64,000 nucleotides of DNA from Pseudo-nitzschia pungens (Eukaryota; Bacillariophyta; Bacillariophyceae; Bacillariales; Bacillariaceae): the NCBI GenBank assembly GCA_037355855.1, contig CM074758.1, positions 345,001 to 409,000 on the forward strand, read 5' to 3'. Below the pieces are notes generated by a model. The model ran no database searches. It had not been told where the DNA came from and was given only the letters and a program-made list of their open reading frames with translations. The translations under genes were made by a program, and so were the position numbers. Below, piece after piece: positions 24,172 through 35,818 of this stretch. Within the stretch, counting starts at the first letter, position 1, and each line of letters opens with the position of its first letter.

Positions 24172-25406
24172 ATTGCAATATATTTAATTTTTAATACGTT
24201 GTGGGATGGAATGAAGAACGTCTTTGCTTCTGGAAATATAACACTCGACGATGATCAGTTGTTGTGATTCACAGAAAACTTCACTGATATGTTGACGTCT
24301 ACCGATCTGTTGTTGTTACAAGTATCTGTCTACCAAGGGTGGCAACACGTGAGGTGAAAGTTCTCGTAACCTTACTAAGTTTACCGTATGTTTGAAAAAT
24401 AATTTTATGTCCCATCCTTCGATCTTTTTTCCTTCCTTTTCCCCGCCTCATTCGAACTGCAACAAAAACAAAAGAGTCGAAGAATTCCTTGATGTCATCA
24501 CGAGCATCAGAATGACGTAAAGTTGTTTTTTAACGAAAATGAACGGATATGTGCAACGCGGAATTTCATTGGCTCCCAAGTATCTTTTTGCGATTCCAAA
24601 TCGCTTGAATGAAAACGGTGGTTCGCCGTCGCCTGCCAAGCGAGCTAGGCGGCCCCAAACATACCTCAGGAATTCTGCAACTAGGGGATTTCCAATTCAA
24701 TCGTGACTCCCTCGCGAGCATTCCCGGTTGGCTCGACCCGCGTCCTGACGTGTATGGATCAATACGGACCAGTGACGTACTTCTGGACCAATCGCTGAAA
24801 ACCGCACAACCCGTAGGTGCAAAAAGGAACTTTCCGACATGCAATCCGCTGTGTTACGTCGGGAATTTCAAATTCGATACGACGATACTTGTACTTTAAA
24901 CGCGTCTCGCTAAAGATGTGCTTTTTTGAATAGCTGCAATGATAAAGATTACGGAACGCACACGTGATTCCATGGTTCTTTCTTTGTTTGGTCAGGTGTC
25001 CACGTAACACCCAGTAGGGTACCTGGTACACATCCTATCGAGAAAGCCAACTGCTTCTACTATCTTACCGTGGCATCTGAATTCAGGGAGATGATCAGCT
25101 AACTACAAGTAACCGTTTACAAGTGCTTGCTCTTTTGAAACAAAAGCTCTTGCGACGCTTTTTCTCACCACCGCAGTGCCGACTTCAACTCTTTCCTTGC
25201 AAGTTTCAGTACTCGCCAAGGCAGAAAGTTAAATACCGTTGTGCAAACCTGTTCGCGCCTCAGTATCGCAACGAGACACGAACACTGGAGACCGGACACC
25301 AGACACCATATACCAGACACTAGACACTGAACCGAGCACTAACTCCGAGCCAGCACTTGTTTATCAAGGTCGAAGACGTTGTTAGACACCGACTTGAACC
25401 TATCAC
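24172..25406. other. Spacer between divergent genes
   Basis: About 1.2 kb separating two divergently transcribed genes that both encode presequence-bearing disordered coiled-coil proteins, so it should contain both promoters. No conserved element could be identified by eye. The ACCAGACACTAGACACTGAAC-type words at about 25,290-25,340 lie just before the plus-strand start. Confidence 0.45.
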
Positions 25407-27699
25407 ATGAGTCGATTGACGGCAATAACGCTGTTGGGCCTCGCCTCAACGGCTCCTTCCGGAGTCGAATCCTTTTCCAGTCTTGCGTCAACGAGTAAGA
25501 ATACCTGTCCCGCCTTTCGGACAACGCCCCTGGGAATGATGAACGGCGAGAGGATATCCATCAATCCCAGAGGCGAGGGCGACAACAACCCTAGATATTC
25601 GTTCAAGAGCAACAGCAGGAGCCGATTGCAAATGGGATCCGACTTTTCGTCTCACCCCTACTCGCACTATTACGGAACCTCGGGCAGCACCGCCAAACAA
25701 AACTTTGAGCAGAACGATCAGATCAATGACATTTACGGCTATGGTTCCGGGGCTGGACCGAGAGACCGAGGATCGCCTCGCGGACATTGATTACGATATT
25801 TACTCGGACTACTACGATGGTGGCGGAGGTCGGGATCGACGCATGATGAGAGATCGAGGGAGTCGTCGGTTGGATGATTTGCGGGAGGGCCCTCGTGGAG
25901 GTCCACGTCGTCGGGGGGCACCCAATTTCAGCAAGCGCTTTGTGGAGGAAGAGCGGATGATGGAAGAGGACCGCCGCATGCGGGATCTCGAATTCCGTCG
26001 CCGGAACACCGATCTGGCCGGGCGTGTCGAGGAAAGACACGTGTTGGATCGCATGGATGAGCTGATCATGGAGCACGACCGGTTGGCCCGCCGTTTGGAT
26101 GACATGGAAGCAAAATCCGAGGAACTCAGTCGGCAAGCCAACGAACGCACCGATGAAATGTTGCGAGCCGTGCACGAAGAGCAACAAGAGTCAACAAAGT
26201 TGATGATGCAGAGCGTCCTTGCAGAGTTGCAGGTTGTACAGAGAACCCTCCTTGCCGTACAGAACGAACAGCGCCGTACCGGGTACGGGAGTGATGTCGG
26301 ATCCCGGGCCCCCGAGGGACCGGACAGAGGTCCTCCTCCGCCGCCACGCGGTCCGATGGGTGGTCCCATGGATGGTTCGGGTGGTGGTGGTGGAAGAGAG
26401 TCACCGCCACCAGAGACTTCCAATCCCACGGGCGGTGCCGCAGCATCTCCTCCGAAAATGGAAACCCCTCCGCCGCCTCAGTCCCAGAGTCAGCCACCTC
26501 CGCCTCCTCAATCCCAGCGTCAGTCCCCTCCGCCTCCACCGCCTCAATCCCAGCATCGGACAGAGAATGGAATGGGTTATGGTAGTGAAACGAATCCACG
26601 CAACGGTCCGATTTCGCCTCCGCCACCGACATCCCAGAGTTCCGTGGGCAGTCGTCCCCCTTCCGGTGCTTCATACGGTAACCCAGGAGTGGCTCCGCAA
26701 GGACAGTCCCCACCACCTGGATACTCGCAGCAACCTCCCCCACCCCCGCAATATCAGCAGCCACCTCCATCGGGATACCAACAACCGCCGCCACCACCAC
26801 CACCTAGCTATGACTATGGTGACGACGACGACCTTCGTGGCCGTCCCGCGAAAGCAATCATCAACGGTGGTGTAAATGGAAACGCGGGTTCAACGTTCAA
26901 AACGGGACCACCCAAGATGGTCGATCCGGATGCCTACGGCAATGCCAGAGGCACGGATGAACCCACCAACAGCTTCCAGCAACGAAAAATGGGACTCCGT
27001 GAAAAACCGCAACCTCCCGAGCGATCGACCGCACCGCGCAAACAAACTCTGAGAGATCGCGTCTTCCAACAAAAAGGACGCGACGAAAATCAGGTGCACT
27101 ACGGAGCGCAACCCACGGAACAGCAGCCTCCCCAGCAGCAGCAACAACAACAGCAGCAGCGGGGAGGAATTCCACCCCAGCAACAAGGAGGTTACGGAGG
27201 TCCTCCCCCACCGCAGGGAGGCTACGGTGGCCCACCCCCACCCCACCAAGGGGCTGTTTCGCAGCAGCCTCCGCCTCCGCAGCAACCACAGCAGCAAGGG
27301 CAAACTCCTTTCCCCCAAGCGATGCAAACTCCCCAGGCGCAACAAGCTCCTCCCCCGCCGCCGCCGCCCCAGCAACAAGCCCCCCCTCCTCCCCCCCCGC
27401 CGCCGTCGTCGTACGACCAGGGACGCGGGAGCGGGTACCCCCAGGGCGGCGTGAACACCTTCGAGCCCGGAGGCCAGCAAGCCAACAACCGCCGACCCCC
27501 GCCGTCCAGGTCGAATTCCTTTGGAAACTTTGGAGGACAGGGATCGGGTGGTCGACCGCGCGGAAGAGCCTCGGGTTTCGGAGGAGTCGGTGGCGGAAGA
27601 GGTGGCAGCGGATCGGGGTCCGGCCGAAATTTCGGAGAGGAAACCGGTACCCTCACGTTCCAGGATTCTCCGGACGGAGGACGATGCTTTCTGACTTAG
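25407..27699 (+). CDS. Probable plastid-targeted Pro/Gln-rich coiled-coil protein, frame broken once
   Basis: The N-terminus MSRLTAITLLGLAST...VESFSS reads as a short signal peptide with a VES|F junction and Ser/Thr-rich, basic downstream stretch, as in diatom plastid targeting. A one-base shift between about 25,735 and 25,790 moves into a long frame: Tyr/Asp/Gly segment (DYDIYSDYYDGG), Arg-rich region, a charged coiled coil of about 120 residues (RFVEEERMMEEDRRMRDLEF to VQRTLLAVQNEQRR, about 25,935-26,280), then about 450 residues dominated by Pro, Gln and Gly with PPPPQSQ words, a KxxLRDRVFQQKGRDENQVHYG island (about 27,040-27,105), and an RGG-like Gly/Arg tail (RPRGRASGFGGVGGGRGG). No enzymatic motif. 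Role unknown; composition suggests a scaffold or condensate-forming protein, which is inference. The alternative of a later start at 25,705 would remove the presequence. Confidence 0.65.
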
Positions 27700-28540
27700 A
27701 GACGGGATCGAGATCGAAATCGAAATCGAAATCGAACGCAAGTCGAATGGATTGGATTGGATTGGACCGGATTGGCGACTGGATTGGATTGGATTGGATT
27801 GGATGGAACGAAGTTCGACAGAAACGCATTCTTCTTGGCTGGTCGGTCGTTTGAAACACACGAGTCGAGCCGAGCAGATCAGATCAGATCAGATCAGATC
27901 AGATCTCATGCACAGTATCAATTCCAGGCTCGACCAATGGAGTGAGTGAGAGAAAATGGGGAAAGGAGTGCGTGCGTTGTTGGTGAGTGGAGTGGAGTGG
28001 AGTGGAAAAGTAAGTGAAAACATTTTGGAGTGAAGGAACGATTGAATGATTATTATCTGTTTGCGGAACGAAGAAATCCTTGCTATGATGTGTCGCGCAA
28101 GGAGACACGTTCCGTTTCTCTCCCGAGTGAGTCCCCAAGCACGTGACAGCCTGGGGGGGGGGGAAGAAAAAGAAATGCGCTACTCGTATTATCGATGTTA
28201 CGATGAAAGCCTGCACGAACAGACACGAAGGTTGAAAGTTTTAGAACGAAACACGAAATTGCTAACTTGCTAGACACAATAATATAATAGTATTATTATG
28301 CATATGGACGCATATGGACGGAAGAAACGCAACCAGAAACGTAGGCGAAGGATAGTATCCCGTCTTCGCCATCACCAGTATTTCTGTCCTTGGACATCTC
28401 GTCCTAATTCCTCTCCCCAAGTGTAGTTTATTGTACTCCTTTCAGTCGATTCCACCTGTACCGAATTCGTTCGAAACAGTTTCAATGATGTTGTCATGAT
28501 CCTTGTCGACCATGTTTTCGCTTCATCTCGCTTCGGCTGT

Positions 28541-29260
28541 CTTCACGGTAGTAAACACTCGGCCACTCGAACCAAGCAGGAGCGTGCGCTCATGGATGGA
28601 CCCGTATTCCGGGACGCCCATCCGCCCCAACTCCATCGCACTAAGAATCGCTGCTCAAGAGTCAGCGAGCAAGCGGTGACTCCCATCGATGGCCCATCTG
28701 CCTCGAGCGCATTGCACCGACCGGATGGCGGGGAGCAATCAACCCACGGCACCGACAACGAACAAGTGTTCACCGCTTCGGCCAGCGGGGACGGTTTGGA
28801 CCGTACCCGTCTCCACGGTGAACACTCGGATGCCGATCGCACGCTCTTGGATGGACCCGTATTCCGGGACGCCCATCTGCCGCGAGTATATCGCACCGAG
28901 CGATTCGCGCGGAAGCGCCGCCGACGAGCCGGTAAGCAGTGACAACGAACAGCGCGTCACGAGCTCGAAGCCCAATACGAGCAAAGAGAACGATAGAATG
29001 CGTCTTACCAGACCGAGGATTCGCCGCTTCAGCCGGCGGGGACAGATTCGACCGTTCCTCTCTTCACCGTGAATACCGACGTCGGTGTTGCAGCGCCGAG
29101 ACTATTGCTGCGTTCCCTGCCCCGCCACAACGCACCCTGTAACAAGTGTAACAGAGCTACTAGCACAAGATGACATCCATCGTCTAAGACAGCGGGGACA
29201 GATTGGAGTATCTGTCTTCACGATGAAACAATACTGGCAGCGCAGGTCACAGCAGATACA
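28541..29260. repeat. Degenerate tandem array, units of about 150-270 bp
   Basis: Units start with CTTCACGGT-like words at about 28,541, 28,811, 29,062 and 29,216 and end with AGCGGGGACRGWTTGGA-like words. The first two share GGATGGACCCGTATTCCGGG (28,594 and 28,852) and following sequence. Spacing is 270, 251 and 154 bp. Open frames exist across single units but not across the array, so it may be non-coding or the remains of a repetitive gene. Confidence 0.65.
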
Positions 29261-30713
29261 GCGCCGAGCATAAAGAGCAACTAGACGCTAGTAGTAGTAG
29301 TAGTAGTAGTAGGCTGAGGCATGTATGGCCCAGAATGCCATGGAACGCTACGAATGTGGCTACTAGTACTGACCACTCGAGCCACGATGGGAATGCGCCC
29401 AAAAGGGTAATTGCACAAAGCATAGACCAACTTTGTTTGTTGACAACGGACGACTGCTTCGTATTTACGGATTGTCTGTTTTCACCACATGGAGGCTCCG
29501 TACTACTAGTAGTAATAGCTAGCTGGCCCGTGTAGTAGTGCTCCATTGATTCGATATACTATGGCTTGAAATACTTCTTCTGCGATGCCTGGAGATGGGT
29601 TTCGACACCCCTCGATATTGCTAGTAGTACCGTACCGTATCTGGTCATCTCGTCTACAACCAAAGTCGTACCAACATGAATAGTTACCGTAGGTTGAGGG
29701 GACCAATCCGCACAAGAATGCAACTCGTCGGTTGTTGTCGCTCTGACGTGCCGACGCTCGTGTGTGCGTGCAGATCCATCAATAACTGTCGGGATTCCTG
29801 TACGGTACTCGCACGCACGTACTGGTACTCGAGAGCCGAACGAACACGAGCAGCAGCCCTCCTTCCGTCTCGGGTGGTTATACTACTAGTATACTAAGTA
29901 ATCTCACCCGTAGTTAGCAAGTCCCCTCCCAACCCCGGACAACGCTTCTCTGTGTCTCGTTCTTTTTTAGAGAATCCAGCAGCTCGGGACACTCTCGCCG
30001 GAGGAACGTGCATTGATTTTCCGGAGCATCCTTAAAAAAACAAGACAAGCCACTGCAGCTACAAAGCGGAAGTCGTTCTCGTTGCGAGCCGTCGAGGGAA
30101 TTCAAGTAAGATTTACCGGTAACCTTACCGGTAGGTCTCTCGAGGGAATTCAAGTAAGGTTGCCGGTAAGTCTTAGGTCTGGGTTTCCCCCAGACAGAAC
30201 CCCACGAATCTCATCAGCAATCGTAATCGTACCGGTAATTATTGCTCGTCACTTGGTTCGTTGTTTGTTTTCTTCGTTCTCCGTTGGTTAGAACTAGTAC
30301 TAGCGTTCTGATTGGTTCAACCATTGTCGTGTCCGTACAATGGTTCGTATCGTATCGTATCGTATCGATCGCTCGCTCAGGCTTTGTCTCGCTCGAGAAG
30401 GGGGATGAAAGACGCTCTCTCGTGTGCATAACCTTACCGTAACTTACTAGAAGCCACAGGAGCCGCCTCGAAGCTCGTGACCAAACAACGCAGTAAGAGT
30501 AGCGACGAGCGTCGCCTCGCAACTCGTGACTGACTCAATCAAAGTGCAACCAATTACAACCCGTACGGTAAGGTCTACACAACACACAACACACAAACAC
30601 AAACACAAAACCGGGTAACGTGCGGAATCCGCGATCGTTCGTTCGTTCGTTCGTTCGTATCGGAGAGCAGAATGAATCATCGAATCAATCCGGTGGTGTT
30701 GCTGTTGCTGTGG

Positions 30714-30790
30714 GTTTGGGTTTGGGTTTGGGTTTGGGTTTGGGTTTGGGTTTGGGTTTGGGTGTGGCTGTGGCTGTGGCTGTGGCTGTG
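30714..30790 (+). repeat. (GGGTTT)n then (TGTGGC)n tract
   Basis: About eight uninterrupted GGGTTT units followed by about five GTGGCT units. The first part satisfies the pattern for an intramolecular G-quadruplex on the plus strand. It resembles but is not the TTAGGG telomere repeat. Confidence 0.85.
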
Positions 30791-30812
30791 CTTTGTTGCG
30801 TTTACATGTTAC

Positions 30813-30901
30813 TACAGAATTCCTATCAGATGTCCCCGGGTTTCAGTAGAAATTAGTAGTCGAGGACGTAGAACCAGGGGACAGCTGATCAGAATTTTGT
30901 A
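30813..30901. mobile_element. Candidate MITE-like inverted-repeat element, copy C
   Basis: An 89-bp element opening TACAGAATTCCTATCAGATG and closing CAGCTGATCAGAATTTTGTA, with interior GTAGAAATTAG and ACGTAGAACCAG shared with copy E. It lies directly after the (GGGTTT)n tract. Confidence 0.6.
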
Positions 30902-31240
30902 GGAGGAAGGCTTTGAAAGACACGACCAAACGAACGTACCTGATACGTACTTTTAGTACTACCGTACGTGTACCGGTACTATTGTTTTTGATTTTTGATT
31001 GATTCGTTTTTGTTGCTTTTTTTCGCAGCGAGGGTCAGTCCATCGCGCATACGTTGGTCGTACCGTAATCTTACGGAATTGAGTGCGGGAAAACATGACT
31101 ATAAAAGCAACCAATACTTGTGCGTGTTTCTGCGTAAGACTTACTTTTAGCACTAGTACTATTGTTTTTGAGATTCACCATAAACTGATTTCGGGCAAAC
31201 AAAACCAATCCATTCATCGACAATACAATCAACATCAACC

Positions 31241-32417
31241 ATGAACTCCAACAACACGAACAAAACTGTCTACGGTAGCGACGGTAAACCCATAGGTGAG
31301 TTCGATAACAATGACGTCCTGGTCGCAAACGAAGACTGGGCGGAAAACCATCCCGGCAATAAATTCTTCGGCGGACGCCTCCGAACTGGAACGGCATTAC
31401 GCCAAGTCGTGGAAGAAGTTCACGGATGCGGCGGGCGCTTTTTGAGAAAGGGAAAGAGAAAGGAAGAAGGCTGGACGATAATCGACAACGTTCTACAAGT
31501 AATTGTTGCGAACCCGCGGGATTGGGATGTTCTTTGCGGAAAAGGAAAGGGTCCAAACAATCGTAAAGGCAACAAGCGCTACCACGAGATCGTTCGTCAA
31601 TACAAGCCCAAATACAAAGCACCGGAGGCAAACAATGCAACGAAACAGGAAATAGCTGATCAAGTCGTTAGGGAAGTACATGAAAATGATGCCGCGCGCT
31701 TCTTGCAAAAGATTCCGGGCTCCGACCATTGGATTGCTTTGAGTGACGCTGAAGCTGCGAAGAAGGTCCAACAGTGTTTCCGTGACAACAACGGAAGGAA
31801 CGCAAGGAACGGAAACAGTGAGAACAAGAAGATTAACAACAAGAAGAAGAAGAAGAGGAAGAGGAAGAGGGATGAAGGCACAGCCACAGTCCCAGCCAGC
31901 GTCATTGACGGGAACAACACAGCTCAAACGTCCGACGTTGCGGGTGACGCACAAGCGCTGCTAGTGTCGGAGTCAAATCCACCCAGCGGGTGGTTTCGCC
32001 GCCAATGCCACCGCCAATGCCGAGGTCATGCAAGTTCTTCCACCGGAAGAAAATTCTACGCACCAAACAACCGGGCAAAATGGTGATGATTCGGGGAATG
32101 CCAAGAGGGCGAAACAGCCAGTAGTACTACCCCTGGGCACACACCGGGTTGAGGACGAGGAGAGCGGCGCAACACAAGAAGATTCGGATGGCTCAATCCC
32201 AGACCCAGCCCCTGTGACAGCTGACGTATTGTATTGGTTGGACGATACCGATCAATTGCATGAAACATCAAACTTCCTAGCGGGTGTTGATTCTTTAGCT
32301 GGCAACGCCCAGCATCAGGAAAATCCACCCGTTCCGGTCGACGTAATGCAAGTGCATCAAGATTACGAGCAAGATGAAGGCAACGTCGATAGCCTTTGCC
32401 CTGCCGTTGGCGTTGGC

Positions 32418-32448
<31 letters not shown>

Positions 32449-32702
32449 ACACCGATCATCAAGAGCATGTTATGCACGTTTCGGAAGAACACTCGGATGA
32501 CACAAAAGGATCAACCGCAGAAGGTTACCAGCTGACTCGCTGTGTCGTACTAAAGGACGACTCCAAATCGCTTTCCTTCGGAAAACGACCGGCCGACCCA
32601 ACCCAATCGGACGACGAATCCCTACGAAACCGCTTGAACCATCCAGGCAATTCACCACCCTACATAGATTGGATTCAAGATATTATTCACGAGGTTTCCT
32701 AG
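31241..32702 (+). CDS. Protein with two DUF6824 domains
   Basis: DUF6824 is a domain of unknown function very abundant in diatoms. A canonical copy lies at about residues 93-187: WDVLCGKGKGPNNRKGNKRYHEIVRQYKPKYK, then KQEIADQVVREVHENDAARFLQK, HWIALSDAEAAKKVQQCFRD. Ahead of it residues 23-85 read as a shortened copy: NDVLVANEDWAENHPGNKFF, then LRQVVEEVHGCGGRFLRKGKRKEEGWTII, lacking the middle helix. A lysine-rich, nuclear-localisation-like run (about 31,840-31,872) follows. The frame shifts by one base at the GGG run at 31,988-31,990; with one G fewer the protein continues NATANAEVMQVLPPEEN and runs to 32,702 through an acidic, disordered tail with a (VG)n run encoded by GTTGGC repeats (about 32,405-32,445). 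A regulatory or DNA-associated role is often supposed for this family but is not established. Confidence 0.75.
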
Positions 32703-33329
32703 CTCGCCGCCATTGCCTGGAATGAAATGAAAAGTGTGATCGGAACGAATCATTGATCCCCTCTGTACGACGAGAGGGGGAACACCCAGCCGAAAGAAAC
32801 AAGCAAGAAAAACCCTCGAATCAACCCTCCCACCGTCCGAACCGACAATCGCACACGACAAGACTTACTCCGGAATTTAGTTGCATGAAATACTACTACA
32901 CGTACTACTACGTATACACGAAATCTGTTTATCCATCGAGATCAGATCACGGGGACCCGTACTGTTGAGAAGACGAGCCCTGTTACAAGCGCCAGTAGAG
33001 TTGTGCAAAGCCAGTGAACTATTACGCACACACAATACCATCATCATCGAAGTGGGCTGATACAAGCCACTAGACTAGTGGAGGGAATATAAATATATTA
33101 TATATGTACATCTCGCACCGTCCGAAAGTGAAAGCGAACCGTACAACACGTGCCTCATTGCAGCATCTCGAATGGTTCGAACGTTACTACCGTACAAATG
33201 CAAAGAACACAGCGATCGAACGAGAAACTACTACCTGTTTCGGGGACAAGCAACACCCTCTCGAAGGAGAGCGACAAGCAATCCCAAAAAAACACTGTTC
33301 CAGGGACGGCTTGGTCCCGATACTGTCCG

Positions 33330-33860
33330 CGAGCTCTACGGAAAGCACTATTTTTGGTGATCAATGCTGTGGTCCAACCGAACCGAACAATAGTGCAACG
33401 GGCTACGAGTTGTGAGTCCTGGGACGTGCCGGGATATTTGGCAAGCGGAGGGCAAAAGATCCTCGTTGCCGGGCAAAATGCCTTACCCCCCCCTTATCCG
33501 GGCCTCTGATGTATGATGCTCGCGATACCGTCCGTTGAGAAATAAGCTGTACGGACAGCACTTTTTTGGGACCTATGCTGTGGTCCAACCGAACCGAATG
33601 ATAGTGCATTAAGCTACGAGTTGTGAGTCCTGGGACGTGCCAGGATATTTGGCAAGTAGAGGGCAACAGGCCCTCATTGCCGGGCAAAATGCCTTACCCC
33701 CCCTATCCGGGCCTCTGATGTATGATGCTCGCGATACCGTCCATTGGGAAATAAGCTGTACGGACAGCACTTTTTTGGGACCTATGCTGTGGTCCTACCG
33801 AACCGAACGATAGTGCAATAGGCTACGAGTTGTGAGTCCTGGGACGTGCCAGGATATGGC
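33330..33860. repeat. Tandem repeat, about 210-bp unit
   Basis: TGCTGTGGTCCWACCGAACC recurs at 33,365, 33,576 and 33,785 (spacing 211 and 209). Between occurrences the sequence is nearly identical, including CCGGGCAAAATGCCTTACCCC, GATGTATGATGCTCGCGATACC and GTACGGACAGCACTTTTTTGG. The last copy is cut off at about 33,857 and the first begins part-way through a unit. Confidence 0.85.
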
Positions 33861-35056
33861 GACCGAAAATGCCGTTGTACTACCACCAGTAACTTTTCTA
33901 GATAAACCTAGTAGTAGAACCTAATAGGGCTCGCTCGCTTACTACTAGTAGTAGTAGTACTAGTACTACTAGTAGTATAGCAGGGGAGGATCTGGATCAA
34001 TGTAAAAGCAGTCCTCATTCCATTGACAGAAGGCACCATGCTACTAACTTCACTGCCTTTCAGTCTAGTGGAGGTTAATTCCAGATCCTGTTGCATTATG
34101 AGGACTCTGCAAGTACGAGGGTTTCATTCTGTCTACTACTACTACTACTAGTACTAGCACCGAATTTTTTCCCGAGCACTTTCAATATTGTTGTCATGCT
34201 GATTTCTTGTCGACGAACGTTTTTATTTTTTAGCCTGTGTTGATCACTCAACAAGGAGCCAGCATCATGATGCTGGGATTGCGCCCAAAAGTCTAGTCAC
34301 ATAAACATACACGAGGAACTTTGCATGTTCACAACTCACCTTCTTGAGCCATCCTGGTTCTGTGCTGGAAGATTTGAATGCATGATTGTTTGCTTGTGAC
34401 CGAGAGCAGCATTTTATGTTTTTGTTCTTCTGGTGATTTCAATGTTAGTACTAGTAGTACAAGTGCCTGGTGGCACCAAGGTCACACAAGCAAAACACCA
34501 TGCCGCTAGAATCCATCCTGAAAATGGGAGAGGAACAAAAGAACAACCACATGAAACCACATACTCCCGCCAGCAGCACAAACGAAGGGAAAGGCTCTTT
34601 GTTCTGACACTCCTGGTGGCGAGGATGCAGCACCTTCTTCTTGTTCTTGTTTAGGGGTGATACTACTACTACTACTACTACTACTACTAGTAGTACTACT
34701 ACTACTACTAGTAGGTGCTCGGAAACGTCCTCGCCATCGAATTTTTCGTCGGGAATAACAGAATATCAACGGTTTGACCGAAATGAAATCGGATGATAAG
34801 CATCCATATGGTAAGATAACCTTACTTGTACAAGTAATGAATGGTTCAACGAACGGCTTGATCGGGTTTGAGAACAAATCGGCGAGCTTTTTTGATACCG
34901 TATGGTAAGGTTACTAAGTTACAACAAAAAGTGAGAGTAAAGTTTCTTATTTGTACACTCACACTACTCGTTGTAACTCTACCAGTACGAGGAGTAAGTT
35001 AGTACTGTTATTCGTATTGAGTTGACATCAAATAATAAATCATTTTTTTTGTTTAC

Positions 35057-35151
35057 TACAAAATTCCTAACAGCTGTCCGTTGGTTCTACCCCTCAATGT
35101 ACTAGAAGTAATTTCTACGTGGACTTGAGGACAGCTGTGAGGAACTTTGTA
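35057..35151. mobile_element. Candidate MITE-like inverted-repeat element, copy D
   Basis: A 95-bp element beginning TACAAAATTCCTAACAGCTG and ending ACAGCTGTGAGGAACTTTGTA-like. It is nearly identical to the reverse complement of copy E at 48,959-49,048: both share GTTGGTTCTAC, CCTCAATGTACTA and TTTCTACGTGGACTTGAGG. Confidence 0.75.
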
Positions 35152-35818
35152 GCAGGAGCTTAAGCACGTTGAATGAATGAGGGTATGAAGTCGTGAAGAA
35201 CCATGAAAGAATGCACAAAAATTATTTTAAAATGCAACACACCGAACAACTGGTAAATGGGATTCCCAAATGATTGGACACCTACGGACCTTCCAATACG
35301 TGTACCATCAACCGAAGCCAATCATCTCTTTTGTTGAAAAATCTTCGGGAACGAGAACTCCAATGAAAATTTTCGATCTTCGAATCTCGGAACAAGAACC
35401 GCTTCTTCTTTTTTGTCTTAAATACGATAACATGAAATTTGAGCAGCTGGAGACAATTTGCCATTGGGTGTCAGCATGCTGATCCACGAACACTAAGGTT
35501 TCATATTATCAATGTTGTTTGTGATCAAGATCTCTTTCCTCTGCTAAGAACTCACCTGTAACGGATCGGATCGGATGTGATGTGATGGCTTTGGTACCAA
35601 TTCGAGTATTGTACCGTTTCTACGGCGGTATGCATGCTTTTTCTTTGACACATTATTTCCTCTTTTTTCTCTTTTTCCTCTTCAGTGTTCGGGAAATGCG
35701 TTGTGAAACTTTTTCATAAACTTGCAGATCGATCCTTGGAAACGAGAAACGACCGACAAGATAGTATTTTCTCCTTTGAGATTGCTTTAGCTACTGCATT
35801 GCTTTGACCTCTTTCAAC

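Larger units (their letters stand above)
27700..31240. other. Intergenic spacer with arrays
   Basis: No supportable gene in 3.5 kb. ATCGAA repeats at about 27,708-27,738, GGATT repeats at about 27,748-27,806 and GATCA repeats at about 27,877-27,905 follow the preceding stop. A G10 run sits at about 28,150-28,160. Degenerate long tandem repeats occupy 28.54-29.25 kb, TAG tracts lie near 29,290-29,312, a (GGGTTT)n tract lies near 30,714-30,765, and an inverted-repeat element follows at 30,813. Confidence 0.55.
32703..35818. other. Intergenic spacer with tandem repeats
   Basis: No supportable gene. Contents: a 210-bp tandem array at about 33,330-33,860, TAG/CTA tracts at about 33,940-33,975, 34,130-34,160 and 34,663-34,715, and an inverted-repeat element at 35,057-35,151. 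Between 35,500 and 35,818 an ordinary AT-rich stretch precedes the transhydrogenase start and should hold its promoter. Confidence 0.55.

Noticed and set aside
26890..27861. A 323-codon minus-strand open frame
   Set aside because: Antisense of Pro/Gln codons in the 25.4-27.7 kb gene; translation is Ser/Arg/Leu low complexity.
30714..30790. Telomere end
   Set aside because: The tract is internal, short, followed by GTGGCT units, and does not match TTAGGG.
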